64,000 nt of DNA. Source: OFTM10 sp964196195. Lineage in GTDB: Bacteria > Actinomycetota > Acidimicrobiia > Acidimicrobiales > Aldehydirespiratoraceae. The position numbers were made by a program, and so were the translations under genes. Below are positions 7,233-15,605 of the stretch, in pieces. The stretch is from the NCBI GenBank assembly GCA_964196195.1, contig CAXMSE010000027.1:1-64000 (forward strand). The letters are read 5' to 3'. The notes beneath the pieces are model-generated. The model was not told the origin of the DNA and ran no database searches. It saw nothing but the letters and a program-made list of their open reading frames with translations. Each line of letters opens with the position of its first letter. Position 1 is the stretch's first letter.

Positions 7233-9026
7233 ATGTCGGAGAGCCCAGATCTGATGGTGGACCCCAGGTGGGATCCCGCGCTTGTGCGGCGCATTGTCGC
7301 GATCCGGGCTATCTCTGCAGCATCGATGGGTGTTGTACTCCTCTGGTTGCCGACGTTTGGCGACAGCCGGTTTTGGTTGGCCGGAGTGATGATCGTGGCG
7401 GTGCCTTGCGGCAACCTTGTGGTCTATCGCTTGTCGGCGCCGGACAGGGTGCTGATCAACGCCACCCTCGTCGATACCGTCTGGGCGGTATCGATAGTGC
7501 AACTCATGCCGGAGGTCTTCGCCTGTGCGATGCTCATTGGCATCGCGATGCTCGCGTTCGTCGCCAATGAGGATGTGAAGGCACTGGTAAGGGCCTCGGT
7601 GTTGAGCGTTGTGGGGTTCGCGCTTGCCGGCGTCATGCAGGAGCCCGTTTACTGGGTGCCGCTGGTCGCGATATACATCCTCCTACTCCCACTTCTCTTG
7701 TTCATGTCGATCACCCAACATGAACGCGAGGCACACCATCAGGTCCGAATCCGCCATCGGATCGAGCACGATGTCCTCACCGGCCTCCGAAACCGTTCCG
7801 GACTCGCCCAGGCATTTGGCGCCGAGTCGGTAGCAGCGGTCGTTGCCATCGATCTTGATGGGTTCAAGGACATCAACGACACCCTTGGTCATCTGGCCGG
7901 CGATCAGCTCCTGCAGGCCCTCGCGGCCCGAATGGAGGAGACTGTCGGACCGCGGGGCGTGCTCGCTCGGATCGGCGGCGACGAGTTTGCGGTCGTGGTT
8001 CGGAGCGGAGACGCCGAGCGGGTGGCAGCCGAGTTGCTACGGGCATGCCGGCGACGCGTCTCGTTGGGAGACATCGAGGTTTCGATAGGAGCATCGATTG
8101 GCGTAGCGCTTGCTAGCCGCGGCGAAGACGGTCCGGAGCTTCTTCGCCGAGCCGACCTCGCCATGTATGAGGCGAAACGGAACCAGGGAGGGATGCGGCT
8201 GTGGTCCGGCTCAACTCGCCGAGCCTCTCGCAAAAGGGTGTCGTTGTCGGGCGAGGTCGAGCGAGGATTCGAGCGCGGCGAGTTCGAGCTGCACTTCCAG
8301 CCGATCATCGAGACGGAATCCGGACGCATGGCCGATGCCGAGGGCCTTCTGCGGTGGCGCCACCCCGAAAGGGGGCTTCTCCTCCCGGTCGAGTTCCTCC
8401 AGCTGATCGAAGGCATCGGGCGGCGCTCGACAATGGACCGTCTGGTGTTCGAGGAGGCAGCGGCACTTGCGGCTCGCCTCCCCACCACGATCGGCGTGTC
8501 GGTCAATATCTCGGCGGGCAGCCTGTTGAGATCGTCGCTACCCGTATCTCTCGATGCCGCGCTGCGGCACCACGACGTTCCCCCTCAGCGGGTGACTGTA
8601 GAAGTCATCGAGGATGAGATGATCGACGAACATTCCACGGCACGAGCGGTGCTCGGCGCGTTGGGTGAGATGGGGGTGGGGATCGCGATCGACGACTTCG
8701 GCACCGGTCATTCGTCGCTCTCGCGCCTACGCCGGCTGCCGGTCTCGTCGCTGAAGATCGATCGCTCGTTCATCTCATCGATGATGGCTTCCGACGACGA
8801 TCGCGCAATCGTGTCGGCGGTGAGCCAACTCGGCAACGCCCTGGATCTGATCGTCGTGGCCGAGGGGGTCGAGGAGCTTGCCATCCGAGGCCACCTCCAT
8901 GATCACGGCATCAAGGTAGATCGCCTCCAGGGTTATGCGATCGCTCCCGCCATGCCGGTCGATCAACTGATTGCCTGGAGCACTGAGCCGGTTGTGGTCG
9001 ACGACCCGAGGGGCGTTGTCGCCTAG
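7233..9026 (+). CDS. membrane-anchored GGDEF-EAL cyclic-di-GMP enzyme
   Basis: Protein of 597 aa. About five or six hydrophobic segments fill the first 170 residues, with no recognisable sensor domain. A GGDEF domain follows with an intact RIGGDEFAVV and no RxxD inhibitory site just upstream. The EAL domain keeps its catalytic signature: AEGLLRWRHP (EGL instead of EAL), VNISAG, the DDFGTGHSSLSRL loop, LKIDRSF and VAEGVEE. It could therefore both make and break c-di-GMP. I prefer the ATG at 7233 over the in-frame ATG at 7188, which lies inside the divergent PAC2 gene. Confidence 0.9.
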   Translation: MSESPDLMVDPRWDPALVRRIVAIRAISAASMGVVLLWLPTFGDSRFWLAGVMIVAVPCGNLVVYRLSAPDRVLINATLVDTVWAVSIVQLMPEVFACAMLIGIAMLAFVANEDVKALVRASVLSVVGFALAGVMQEPVYWVPLVAIYILLLPLLLFMSITQHEREAHHQVRIRHRIEHDVLTGLRNRSGLAQAFGAESVAAVVAIDLDGFKDINDTLGHLAGDQLLQALAARMEETVGPRGVLARIGGDEFAVVVRSGDAERVAAELLRACRRRVSLGDIEVSIGASIGVALASRGEDGPELLRRADLAMYEAKRNQGGMRLWSGSTRRASRKRVSLSGEVERGFERGEFELHFQPIIETESGRMADAEGLLRWRHPERGLLLPVEFLQLIEGIGRRSTMDRLVFEEAAALAARLPTTIGVSVNISAGSLLRSSLPVSLDAALRHHDVPPQRVTVEVIEDEMIDEHSTARAVLGALGEMGVGIAIDDFGTGHSSLSRLRRLPVSSLKIDRSFISSMMASDDDRAIVSAVSQLGNALDLIVVAEGVEELAIRGHLHDHGIKVDRLQGYAIAPAMPVDQLIAWSTEPVVVDDPRGVVA

Positions 9027-9054
9027 GAATTCGGTCGCTTTCGGTACTTGCCGG

Positions 9055-9060
9055 TAACGT
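9055..9060 (+). promoter_or_regulatory. -10 box of the alpha/beta hydrolase gene
   Basis: TAACGT lies eight bases before the ATG at 9069. Transcription would start at or next to the start codon, giving a leaderless message. No good -35 hexamer is seen. Confidence 0.4.
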
Positions 9061-9068
9061 GCGCCCGA

Positions 9069-9917
9069 ATGAGTCTCACACCCGTCACCCTCCAAGGGGC
9101 CGGAGTGACGATCGCGGCGGATCGCCGCGGCGACCCCGCCGACCCATCCGTGCTCTTCCTTCACGGCGGCGGGCAGACGCGCCACTCGTGGGGAGGAACA
9201 GCCGACGCTTTGGCCGGACATGGCTGGTGCACCTACAACCTCGATGCTCGTGGTCACGGCGAGTCCGGCTGGTCAGAACAAGGCCGATATTCGCTCGGCG
9301 ACTTCTCCGCTGATCTGGTTTCGGTAGTCGATCAACTCCCCGACAAACCGGCGATCGTGGGCGCCTCTCTCGGCGGTCTCGCTTCGATTCTCGCGATCGG
9401 ACGCGATTGTCCCCAACTGGCGCGCGGCCTCGTGCTCGTCGACATCGTGCCGGCCATGGAGAAGGAGGGCACCGATCGCATAGGTGCTTTCATGACCGCC
9501 AACATGGCATCGGGATTCGCTTCTCTGGAAGAAGCTGCGATGGCCGTCGCCGCCTACAACCCTCATCGCAAGCGGCCGCCCAGCACCGAGGGGCTGAGCA
9601 AGAACCTGCGTGAGCGCGATGGTCGATGGTTCTGGCACTGGGACCCGGAATTCATCAGGGGTGCGTTCGGCGACCTGCCGTCAGAAGTGCGCGACACGGC
9701 ACTTCTGATGGAGTGCGCAAAGACCATCGACGTACCGATCCTGGTTGTACGGGGTCGGATGAGCGATGTGATCACCGAGCAAGCGGCACGAGATTTCGTG
9801 GCCAGAGTGCCCAATGCCTCGTTCTCTGATGTCGCCGACTCCGCCCACATGGTGGCCGGAGACCGAAACGATGCGTTCACCAGAGAAGTGTCGGAGTTTC
9901 TCGACAGCCTCGCCTGA
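9069..9917 (+). CDS. alpha/beta hydrolase
   Basis: Soluble alpha/beta-fold hydrolase of 282 aa. The oxyanion segment LFLHGGGQTRHSW, the nucleophile elbow VGASLGGLAS (Ser), a candidate acid in VRGRMSDVIT and the catalytic His in DSAHMVAGD are present in the usual order. LDARGHGESGW is the common segment after strand 4. A cap region lies near residues 130-200. The substrate is unknown; the family includes esterases, epoxide hydrolases and haloperoxidases. It stands alone, with the next gene convergent six bases away. Confidence 0.85.
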   Translation: MSLTPVTLQGAGVTIAADRRGDPADPSVLFLHGGGQTRHSWGGTADALAGHGWCTYNLDARGHGESGWSEQGRYSLGDFSADLVSVVDQLPDKPAIVGASLGGLASILAIGRDCPQLARGLVLVDIVPAMEKEGTDRIGAFMTANMASGFASLEEAAMAVAAYNPHRKRPPSTEGLSKNLRERDGRWFWHWDPEFIRGAFGDLPSEVRDTALLMECAKTIDVPILVVRGRMSDVITEQAARDFVARVPNASFSDVADSAHMVAGDRNDAFTREVSEFLDSLA

Positions 9918-9923
9918 CGCCCG

Positions 9924-11417
9924 CTAACTCAGATAGACGTACTGCTCGTCGAGCATGTGATGGTCGATGCCGTTGGTGGCCAGAAGGGCCGACAGGTCGA
10001 CGGGTTCGCTCTCGGCGATCTGTTGCATGCCGTGATCGGCCATCACCACGATCGCGGTGCGGTCGAGAGCGCCGGAACGGTTGATTTCGGCGATCACCTC
10101 GCCCATCCGGGCATCGGAGTCGTGGATCGCGGCTCGAGCCATGTCGCTGGCGGGGCCGCCGACGTGTCCCGACGGATCGGTGAGGTTGAGGGTGAACCAG
10201 GAGAAGCGGGGGAGCGCGCCGAGGTGGCCCCGCCAGATCTGGCAGGCCTGGCTCATGCTGTGAGCATCGACCACGCTCATCGACCTGAACTTGGGTTCGC
10301 CCATGAACTCCGCGGTGCGATGCCGGCGGCGTTCCTCCTCGCTCATGTCGATCACCGGCCGGTCGCTAGCCATCAGGGCGTAGGTGGAGTAATCGGCGCC
10401 GCGGTCGCCGTATTCGTAGGTGGTGGCCGTGCGGGCGTGGGGGTCGACCCGATGCACCGCTTCGTGCAGGGTCTCGACGTCGGTTCGGAGGTGGTCGCGG
10501 GCCTTGATCAGCTGATCGAAATCGAGCAGATCTACATCGCGCCCCCGTGTGCGGTCGTGCCAGGTGTTGTGGAGCACCCCCGAACGGCCCGGGAAGACGC
10601 CGGTGGACTCGGTCATGTGGTTGGCGAGGGTGGATGTGGGCAGCGCGGCGAAGGCGCCATGGCGATACGAGGTGCCCAGCGCGATCAGAGCAGCGACATT
10701 GGGAGCCCGACCGGCCGCGGCTTCCTCGTGGAGGGTGTTGATGTTGACCCCGTCCCACAAGAAGACCACGACGTGCTCGGCGTGGTCGTCGGGATCGATG
10801 AGTTCTGAGCGTTCGTTGCCGTCCTGAATCCGCAGCCGCACACCGGATCGGGGCGCGCCCAACCCGTCGTGGCCATCGATTGGATCCAGGCCCATCAGAG
10901 CAGCGAGCGTGGGGGCCACATCGACGGTGCGGAGGTGCTCGTCGACCACACCTCGGGCCAGCACGCCGGCGCCGGCCGCGATGAACGGGGCACGGGCCTG
11001 CACAGCACCCAGTGAGCCGTGCTCGCCGGCATTGGTGTGAAAACGATGGGTGGGCGAGTGGAGGATGGCGATATCGGGCGCATGAGGAGAGTCGAAGTAC
11101 TGGGCCATCGATTCCATCGCGTAGGGAGTGGCGTGTTGGCCGAGGCGATCTGACGCACCGTCTTCTTCAGCACCCACGGAGATGCGCTCGTCGGTGTGCT
11201 GGTTACGAAGAGGGCTCAGCGGTGTCTCGCTGATCGTCTCGAAGCCGTCGTCGACCCGTCGGAACTCGACTGATCCCTCCGCGGATGCCGCGCGATAGCC
11301 GACGTCGATGCGGCGAACGATGGTGTCGACCTCGGCGGTGAGGGCTGGATCGGTGAGGAGTTCTTCGGCACGTTGAACGGTCACGAAATCCGATGGTACT
11401 GCTGCTGGGGTTGACAT
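9924..11417 (-). CDS. alkaline-phosphatase superfamily phosphodiesterase with permuted motif order
   Basis: Protein of 497 aa in which the motifs of a metal-dependent phosphodiesterase/phosphatase appear in a shifted order. The first 180 residues hold the part normally found at the end: THRFHTNAGEHGSLG (residues about 124-137) and VDVAPTLAALMGL (165-177). Then comes the usual beginning: VVVFLWDGVN (216-225), the nucleophile segment LPTSTLANHMTESTG (259-273), DPSGHVGG (414-421) and MADHGM (459-464). All metal-binding blocks seem present, so the enzyme may well be active, hydrolysing phosphate esters. The start at 11417 abuts the leuA promoter, which is divergent. Confidence 0.75.
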   Translation of the reverse strand: MSTPAAVPSDFVTVQRAEELLTDPALTAEVDTIVRRIDVGYRAASAEGSVEFRRVDDGFETISETPLSPLRNQHTDERISVGAEEDGASDRLGQHATPYAMESMAQYFDSPHAPDIAILHSPTHRFHTNAGEHGSLGAVQARAPFIAAGAGVLARGVVDEHLRTVDVAPTLAALMGLDPIDGHDGLGAPRSGVRLRIQDGNERSELIDPDDHAEHVVVFLWDGVNINTLHEEAAAGRAPNVAALIALGTSYRHGAFAALPTSTLANHMTESTGVFPGRSGVLHNTWHDRTRGRDVDLLDFDQLIKARDHLRTDVETLHEAVHRVDPHARTATTYEYGDRGADYSTYALMASDRPVIDMSEEERRRHRTAEFMGEPKFRSMSVVDAHSMSQACQIWRGHLGALPRFSWFTLNLTDPSGHVGGPASDMARAAIHDSDARMGEVIAEINRSGALDRTAIVVMADHGMQQIAESEPVDLSALLATNGIDHHMLDEQYVYLS

Positions 11418-11438
11418 TTCGGCCGATCTAGTTAGCGT
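11411..11438 (+). promoter_or_regulatory. promoter of the leuA leader transcript
   Basis: A consensus -35 TTGACA (11411-11416) is followed after 16 bp by TAGCGT (11433-11438). The predicted transcription start, about seven bases on, coincides with the GTG of the leader peptide at 11446, so the leader would be translated from a leaderless message. The -35 overlaps the start codon of the divergent phosphodiesterase gene. Confidence 0.6.
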
Positions 11439-11445
11439 GTCCGCA

Positions 11446-11484
11446 GTGAGGCAACCACTATCAACCCTGCTTCTTCTCGTGTAG
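11446..11484 (+). CDS. leucine-rich leader peptide of leuA
   Basis: The 12-residue peptide MRQPLSTLLLLV is encoded from a GTG and ended by TAG. Five of its residues are leucine (CTA, then CTG CTT CTT CTC in a row), as expected for a leader that senses charged leucyl-tRNA. The stop codon runs into the left arm of a perfect 10-bp hairpin, and a terminator-like hairpin follows before leuA. Ribosome stalling at the Leu run would change which hairpin forms. The type of control is established for amino-acid operons; its use here is inferred. Confidence 0.75.
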   Translation: MRQPLSTLLLLV

Positions 11485-11551
11485 GCGAGCGCCACATACC
11501 GGCGCTCGCCGAACCCCTCGTGCCCAACGGCTCGGGGGGTTTCGTGTTTTT
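11484..11551 (+). promoter_or_regulatory. transcription attenuator of leuA
   Basis: Hairpin one: GGCGAGCGCC (11484-11493), a 7-nt loop and GGCGCTCGCC (11501-11510), ten perfect pairs. Hairpin two: AACCCC (11512-11517) pairs with GGGGTT (11536-11541), with an inner GCC/GGC pairing, and a T-run at 11547-11551 makes it terminator-like. CGAGC of the first left arm could also pair with GCTCG at 11530-11534, which would break the terminator. This is a possible antiterminator, but the exact exchange is unproven. Confidence 0.65.
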
Positions 11552-11600
11552 CGGAATGATCCGAACAGCAGCGAGCACCACCGACCCGAAGGAAAAACCC

Positions 11601-13313
11601 ATGTCCACGATGCCGTTCGAGAAGTACCGCCCATATCCGGCGGTGGAGCTTCCCGACCGCACCTGGCCCGGTCGTCGTATCGAGACCGCGCCGGTGTGGT
11701 GTTCTGTCGATCTCCGCGACGGCAACCAGGCGCTCGTGGATCCGATGGACGCCACCCGCAAACGACGGATGTGGGATCTGCTCGTCGACATGGGGTTCAA
11801 GGAGATCGAGGTGGGGTTCCCCGCCGCGTCACAGACCGACTTCGACTTCGTGCGCGACCTCATCGAAGGTGGTCATGTTCCCCCAGATGTCACCATCCAG
11901 GTGCTCACTCAGGCGCGCGCGGATCTGATCAACCGCACCTTCGAGGCGATCGAGGGTGCGCCCAACGCCATCGTCCATCTCTACAACTCCACGTCCACCA
12001 CCCAGCGAAGGGTGGTGTTCGGCACCGATCGGCAAGGCATCATCGACATCGCCGTCCGGGGCGCCCAGATCTGTATGGAAGGGTTTGCCCGTTCCAGCGA
12101 CCCCGGGTCGATCCGTTGGGAATATTCCCCGGAGAGCTACACCGGAACCGAGCCGGAGTTCGCGGTTGAGGTGTGCGAAGCGGTGATGGACGTGTTCCAG
12201 CCCACTGCCGCCATGCCACTTGTTCTCAACCTGCCGGCCACGGTGGAGATGTCGACCCCCAACCTCTATGCCGACATGATCGAACGGTTCTCCGACACGA
12301 TTCGCGATCGCGACACCGTGCGGTTGAGCCTGCATCCCCACAACGACCGGGGTACCGCCGTCGCCGCTGCGGAGTTTGGTCTCATGGCCGGCGCCGACCG
12401 GATCGAAGGCACCCTCTTCGGCAACGGCGAACGAACCGGCAACGTCGACATCGTCACCATCGCCCTCAACCTGTTCACCCAGGGCGTCGACCCCATGCTC
12501 GACATGAGCGACATCGACGAGATGCGCCGGGTGTACGAGTTTTCCAACCGCATGACGATTGGCCCCCGTCACCCCTACGTTGGGGACCTGGTCTACACGG
12601 CGTTCTCGGGCAGCCATCAGGACGCCATCAAGAAAGGTATGGCCGACATCTACGACGTCCAGCCCGGCGAGGAACTCGCCGGCATCTACGACGCCTGGGA
12701 CGTGCCCTATCTGCCCATCGATCCCCGCCACCTCGGCCGCAGCTACGAGGCCGTGATCAGGGTCAACAGCCAGTCGGGCAAGGGTGGGGTGGCCTATGTG
12801 CTGCTGCACGAGTACGGCCTTGATCTGCCGCGCGCCCTTCAGGTCGACTTCTCCAAGAAGATCCAGAAGGTCACCGAGGACACCGGCACCGAGATCACGT
12901 CCTATGAGATCCAACGCCGATTCATGGCTGCCTATGTGGAGCCGCCGAGCCCGAAGATCGAGATCGTGGGCCACCGCTCCTCGAGCGACACCCTCGATTC
13001 CGGAAGCACCTCCCTCGAGGCGAAGTTGATCGTCGACGGCAAGGAGATGATGGTGGCCGGCGAAGGCAACGGCCCCATCGATGCCTTCGTGCATGGCCTG
13101 CGCACCGCAGATCTCTTCAACGGCAAGATCGTCGACTACAGCGAGCACACCATGGGAGCGGGTTCCGATGCCACCGCGGTGGCCTATGTCGAGATCGACA
13201 CCGAGCTTCGCGACACCACTTGGGGAGTGGGGTTACACCAGTCGATCGTTTCAGCGTCGCTCAGAGCGATCGTGTCGGCGGTGAACGCGCTGGCGGCGAG
13301 CGGTCGGCTGTGA
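11601..13313 (+). CDS. leuA: 2-isopropylmalate synthase
   Basis: First committed step of leucine synthesis: condenses acetyl-CoA with 2-oxoisovalerate. The product is 570 aa from the ATG at 11601, preceded by GAAGGA at seven bases. The TIM-barrel opens with SVDLRDGNQALVDPMD, and the metal/catalytic blocks SLHPHNDRGTAV and GNGERTGNVD are present. The last 130 or so residues, after the region with VQPGEELAGIYDAWD, form the regulatory LeuA dimer domain that binds leucine in characterised enzymes. The length fits the long actinobacterial form. A leader peptide and attenuator precede it. Its stop shares a base with the next gene's ATG. Confidence 0.95.
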   Translation: MSTMPFEKYRPYPAVELPDRTWPGRRIETAPVWCSVDLRDGNQALVDPMDATRKRRMWDLLVDMGFKEIEVGFPAASQTDFDFVRDLIEGGHVPPDVTIQVLTQARADLINRTFEAIEGAPNAIVHLYNSTSTTQRRVVFGTDRQGIIDIAVRGAQICMEGFARSSDPGSIRWEYSPESYTGTEPEFAVEVCEAVMDVFQPTAAMPLVLNLPATVEMSTPNLYADMIERFSDTIRDRDTVRLSLHPHNDRGTAVAAAEFGLMAGADRIEGTLFGNGERTGNVDIVTIALNLFTQGVDPMLDMSDIDEMRRVYEFSNRMTIGPRHPYVGDLVYTAFSGSHQDAIKKGMADIYDVQPGEELAGIYDAWDVPYLPIDPRHLGRSYEAVIRVNSQSGKGGVAYVLLHEYGLDLPRALQVDFSKKIQKVTEDTGTEITSYEIQRRFMAAYVEPPSPKIEIVGHRSSSDTLDSGSTSLEAKLIVDGKEMMVAGEGNGPIDAFVHGLRTADLFNGKIVDYSEHTMGAGSDATAVAYVEIDTELRDTTWGVGLHQSIVSASLRAIVSAVNALAASGRL

Positions 13314-14173
13314 TGATCGGGAGCACAAGGCCCCTGTCGGTGAGACGTCTCTTCGCGGTGCTCGCGATCCTTGTCGTGCTCACCGCGGCGTGTGGCGGTG
13401 GCGATTCGGGCACCGCACCCGACGAGTCGGCCGGGAGCGATGAATCCGACACTCCCACCGGCGACGCCGAGTCTTCAGACGACGCAGACGTCGATGCCGA
13501 GACCGGTGCAGATCCTGAAGACGAACCGAGCGAACCGGGTCCGGTCGAGCTAGCGGGCGGCGAGGCCGACATTTACTGTCGGTTGGCTCTCGAGAATGAT
13601 CAGGCCAGCGATCTCTTCGACCCAACCGCTGGGCCTGAAGCAGCTGAAAAGTTCGTCCGCGAATCTCAGGCTGCGCTGGCCCAAGCCATCGTTGTCGCGC
13701 CTCCAGGGCTCAGAATCGATTTGGCCACGATCGCCGAAGGCATCGACGCGCTGGCCGAGATCCTGGAAGCCAACGACTGGGACTTTCTCGCATCGCTGGA
13801 ACCCATCGAATTGCTGACCGCGTCCTCTGAGCAGGAGGCAGCCCAGGACAGGATCGATGCCTGGGAGGAGCTCAACTGCAGCCAGTCGGTTCAATCCTCT
13901 GAGGAGTCCGCGTCGGGATCGATCGGAGATGCCTTCGCCTCGCCCGAGGCGCTCGAGGCTCTTCTCGGTAGCGATGCAGGGCGGGAGTTGCTGATCAGTG
14001 GCTTGGTCGAAAATGTCGACCTCACGCGCGATCAGGCAGGGTGCCTGCTCGACAATCTCGACCTCCCGGCGGTGGCCGCCCTGGCCGAGGGCGCCGATTC
14101 CGAGGCGGATCTGATTGCCGAGCTCTTCGCTGCACTCGATGTGTGTGGCATCTCCCTGGCCGACTTCGGCTAG
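13313..14173 (+). CDS. secreted lipoprotein of unknown function
   Basis: Protein of 286 aa with a lipoprotein signal: arginine-containing n-region, hydrophobic core LFAVLAILVVLTAAC, and a cysteine followed by GGG. About 60 residues of Asp/Glu/Ser/Pro-rich linker follow, then a compact, mostly helical and acidic domain (residues about 75-286) that I do not recognise. It contains YCRLALENDQASD and DQAGCLLDNLDLP. The ATG overlaps the leuA stop by one base, so it is cotranscribed with leuA, yet nothing suggests a role in leucine synthesis. Confidence 0.75.
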   Translation: MIGSTRPLSVRRLFAVLAILVVLTAACGGGDSGTAPDESAGSDESDTPTGDAESSDDADVDAETGADPEDEPSEPGPVELAGGEADIYCRLALENDQASDLFDPTAGPEAAEKFVRESQAALAQAIVVAPPGLRIDLATIAEGIDALAEILEANDWDFLASLEPIELLTASSEQEAAQDRIDAWEELNCSQSVQSSEESASGSIGDAFASPEALEALLGSDAGRELLISGLVENVDLTRDQAGCLLDNLDLPAVAALAEGADSEADLIAELFAALDVCGISLADFG

Positions 14174-14234
14174 AAGGTCCGGTAGGCCAGTTCAACGATT
14201 TCCGGCGACGCCTTGTAGCCCGAGTGCGCCGGTG

Positions 14235-15434
14235 TCAGCCTCCGCTGGTGGACCAGTGCCAGGGTTCGCTCGGCAGATTGTAGAAACCGAAAGCGGGGCC
14301 GAGCCGAGACAAGGCCTGGAACACCTCAGAGCTCCGCGAGCGTAGGACACGTCCGCCGAAGGTAAAGTCGATGGCCAGGCCGAGTTCGTGTTGGGACAGA
14401 CCGGGTCGGGCGGTGGGGGGACGACATCGCGAAGCAGACATCTCCCAGATCGCGAAGTCGGAGGAGCCACAGTTGGCCCGACGAAGGCGAATCTGGCTCT
14501 CGATGCTGCGGTAGCCGCCCCCACCAAGGGTGAATCCTTCGGCCGCCATGGCGGCCAGCAGTCCCTCCAGTTCGTCCCTGATGAGTATGTTGACGACGAT
14601 CCCTCGCACACTCACGACATCGATCTCGGTGCCGGTAGGGAGGGTGACGCTGCCACCGGTGGCGGGGCGGCGGGCCGCGATCGCGTCGGCTATGCGCTGC
14701 TCTCCCACCCGGATCTCATCGGCCAGCGAGGCGTCGAGGGAGCTGAGCGCGGCCATCTCCGAGAGGCGCGATTCGAGCCGGACGTTGACCTCGACCAGCA
14801 CTGTCTCTTGGCGCTCCAACGCGACGGCGAGGGCATCGAGGCGAGCCTCCACATCGGCCCGAAGAACCCCGGCTTCAAGGAATGCGTCGGCCGCTATCTG
14901 GCGCTGGAGCTCGAGCTCGGCGCCGATGCCACGCAAGGTATCGAGCTCCTCGAGACCGGATCCGGTTCCGAACTCCACGAGGGTCTCTTCACGCGCCGCT
15001 CCCCATGGGTCGGCACCGAGAGCTTCGATGTCTTCTGGGCCCTGGAAGGAGACATAGGACTGGATCGCCGCGGCCTGAAGATCGGTGCGAGCCTGGTCTT
15101 GTTGGGCTTCCAGAGCAGCGATGGTCTGATCGGCTTGGGCTTGGATCACTTCAGCCTGGGCGACGGCCCGCTCCGCGGCATCTACTGCCGCCTGCTGGGC
15201 ATCGACGCTTCCCTGGAGCGTCTCGAGTGCGTCGGTGAGCAGGTCGACGTCGTCGGAGATCGCATCTACCTCGGCCGCGACGTCGGCGGCGTCGTCTTGC
15301 ACCTGCTTGCGTTGCTCACGGAGTTCGGTTGGGGTCTCCGCCGACGCGAGACTGCCGGCCGCGGCGAGGGCGACGAGGGTCGGGATCACAATCGCCACAA
15401 GGCGAGTTCGAGAGAGGAATCGAGAGAGGCGCAT
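14235..15434 (-). CDS. secreted VanY-type D-Ala-D-Ala carboxypeptidase with coiled coil
   Basis: Envelope protein of 399 aa. A Sec signal peptide (about residues 1-28, cleavage after ASA) precedes a long coiled coil (about 35-180, many Gln/Ala/Glu heptads such as AAERAVAQAEVIQAQ). The C-terminal peptidase domain keeps the M15 metal ligands: SQHELGLAIDF (His, Asp) and EPWHW (His). It would trim stem-peptide D-Ala residues outside the membrane. The layout resembles NlpC/FtsX-partner hydrolases, where the coiled coil controls the enzyme. A GTG at 15443 is an alternative start. Confidence 0.85.
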   Translation of the reverse strand: MRLSRFLSRTRLVAIVIPTLVALAAAGSLASAETPTELREQRKQVQDDAADVAAEVDAISDDVDLLTDALETLQGSVDAQQAAVDAAERAVAQAEVIQAQADQTIAALEAQQDQARTDLQAAAIQSYVSFQGPEDIEALGADPWGAAREETLVEFGTGSGLEELDTLRGIGAELELQRQIAADAFLEAGVLRADVEARLDALAVALERQETVLVEVNVRLESRLSEMAALSSLDASLADEIRVGEQRIADAIAARRPATGGSVTLPTGTEIDVVSVRGIVVNILIRDELEGLLAAMAAEGFTLGGGGYRSIESQIRLRRANCGSSDFAIWEMSASRCRPPTARPGLSQHELGLAIDFTFGGRVLRSRSSEVFQALSRLGPAFGFYNLPSEPWHWSTSGG

Positions 15435-15550
15435 TTTCGTCACGTGATTGCAATGAACAGCCCCGAACGGTACCAGTGGTACCGCGCTTCTGTCGTGTCG
15501 CCCGCCCGCGGGCCAGGACTTGTCAGTCGTTCTTGGTGGTGAGGCGCCGT

Positions 15551-15572
15551 CGACCGCGAGCTGCCGCGGTCG
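15551..15572. repeat. 8-bp inverted repeat upstream of the LLM oxidoreductase
   Basis: CGACCGCG and CGCGGTCG form perfect arms around a 6-nt loop (AGCTGC). It lies in the divergent gap between the peptidase and oxidoreductase starts, 34 bases before the latter. It could be an operator or a stem in the 5' leader. Confidence 0.35.
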
Positions 15573-15605
15573 CCGGAGATCGGGCCGCCGCACTACGGTC
15601 CGGCC

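Noticed and set aside
11829..13148. Long minus-strand frame inside leuA
   Set aside because: It is a codon-bias shadow; leuA is certain from motifs, leader and start.
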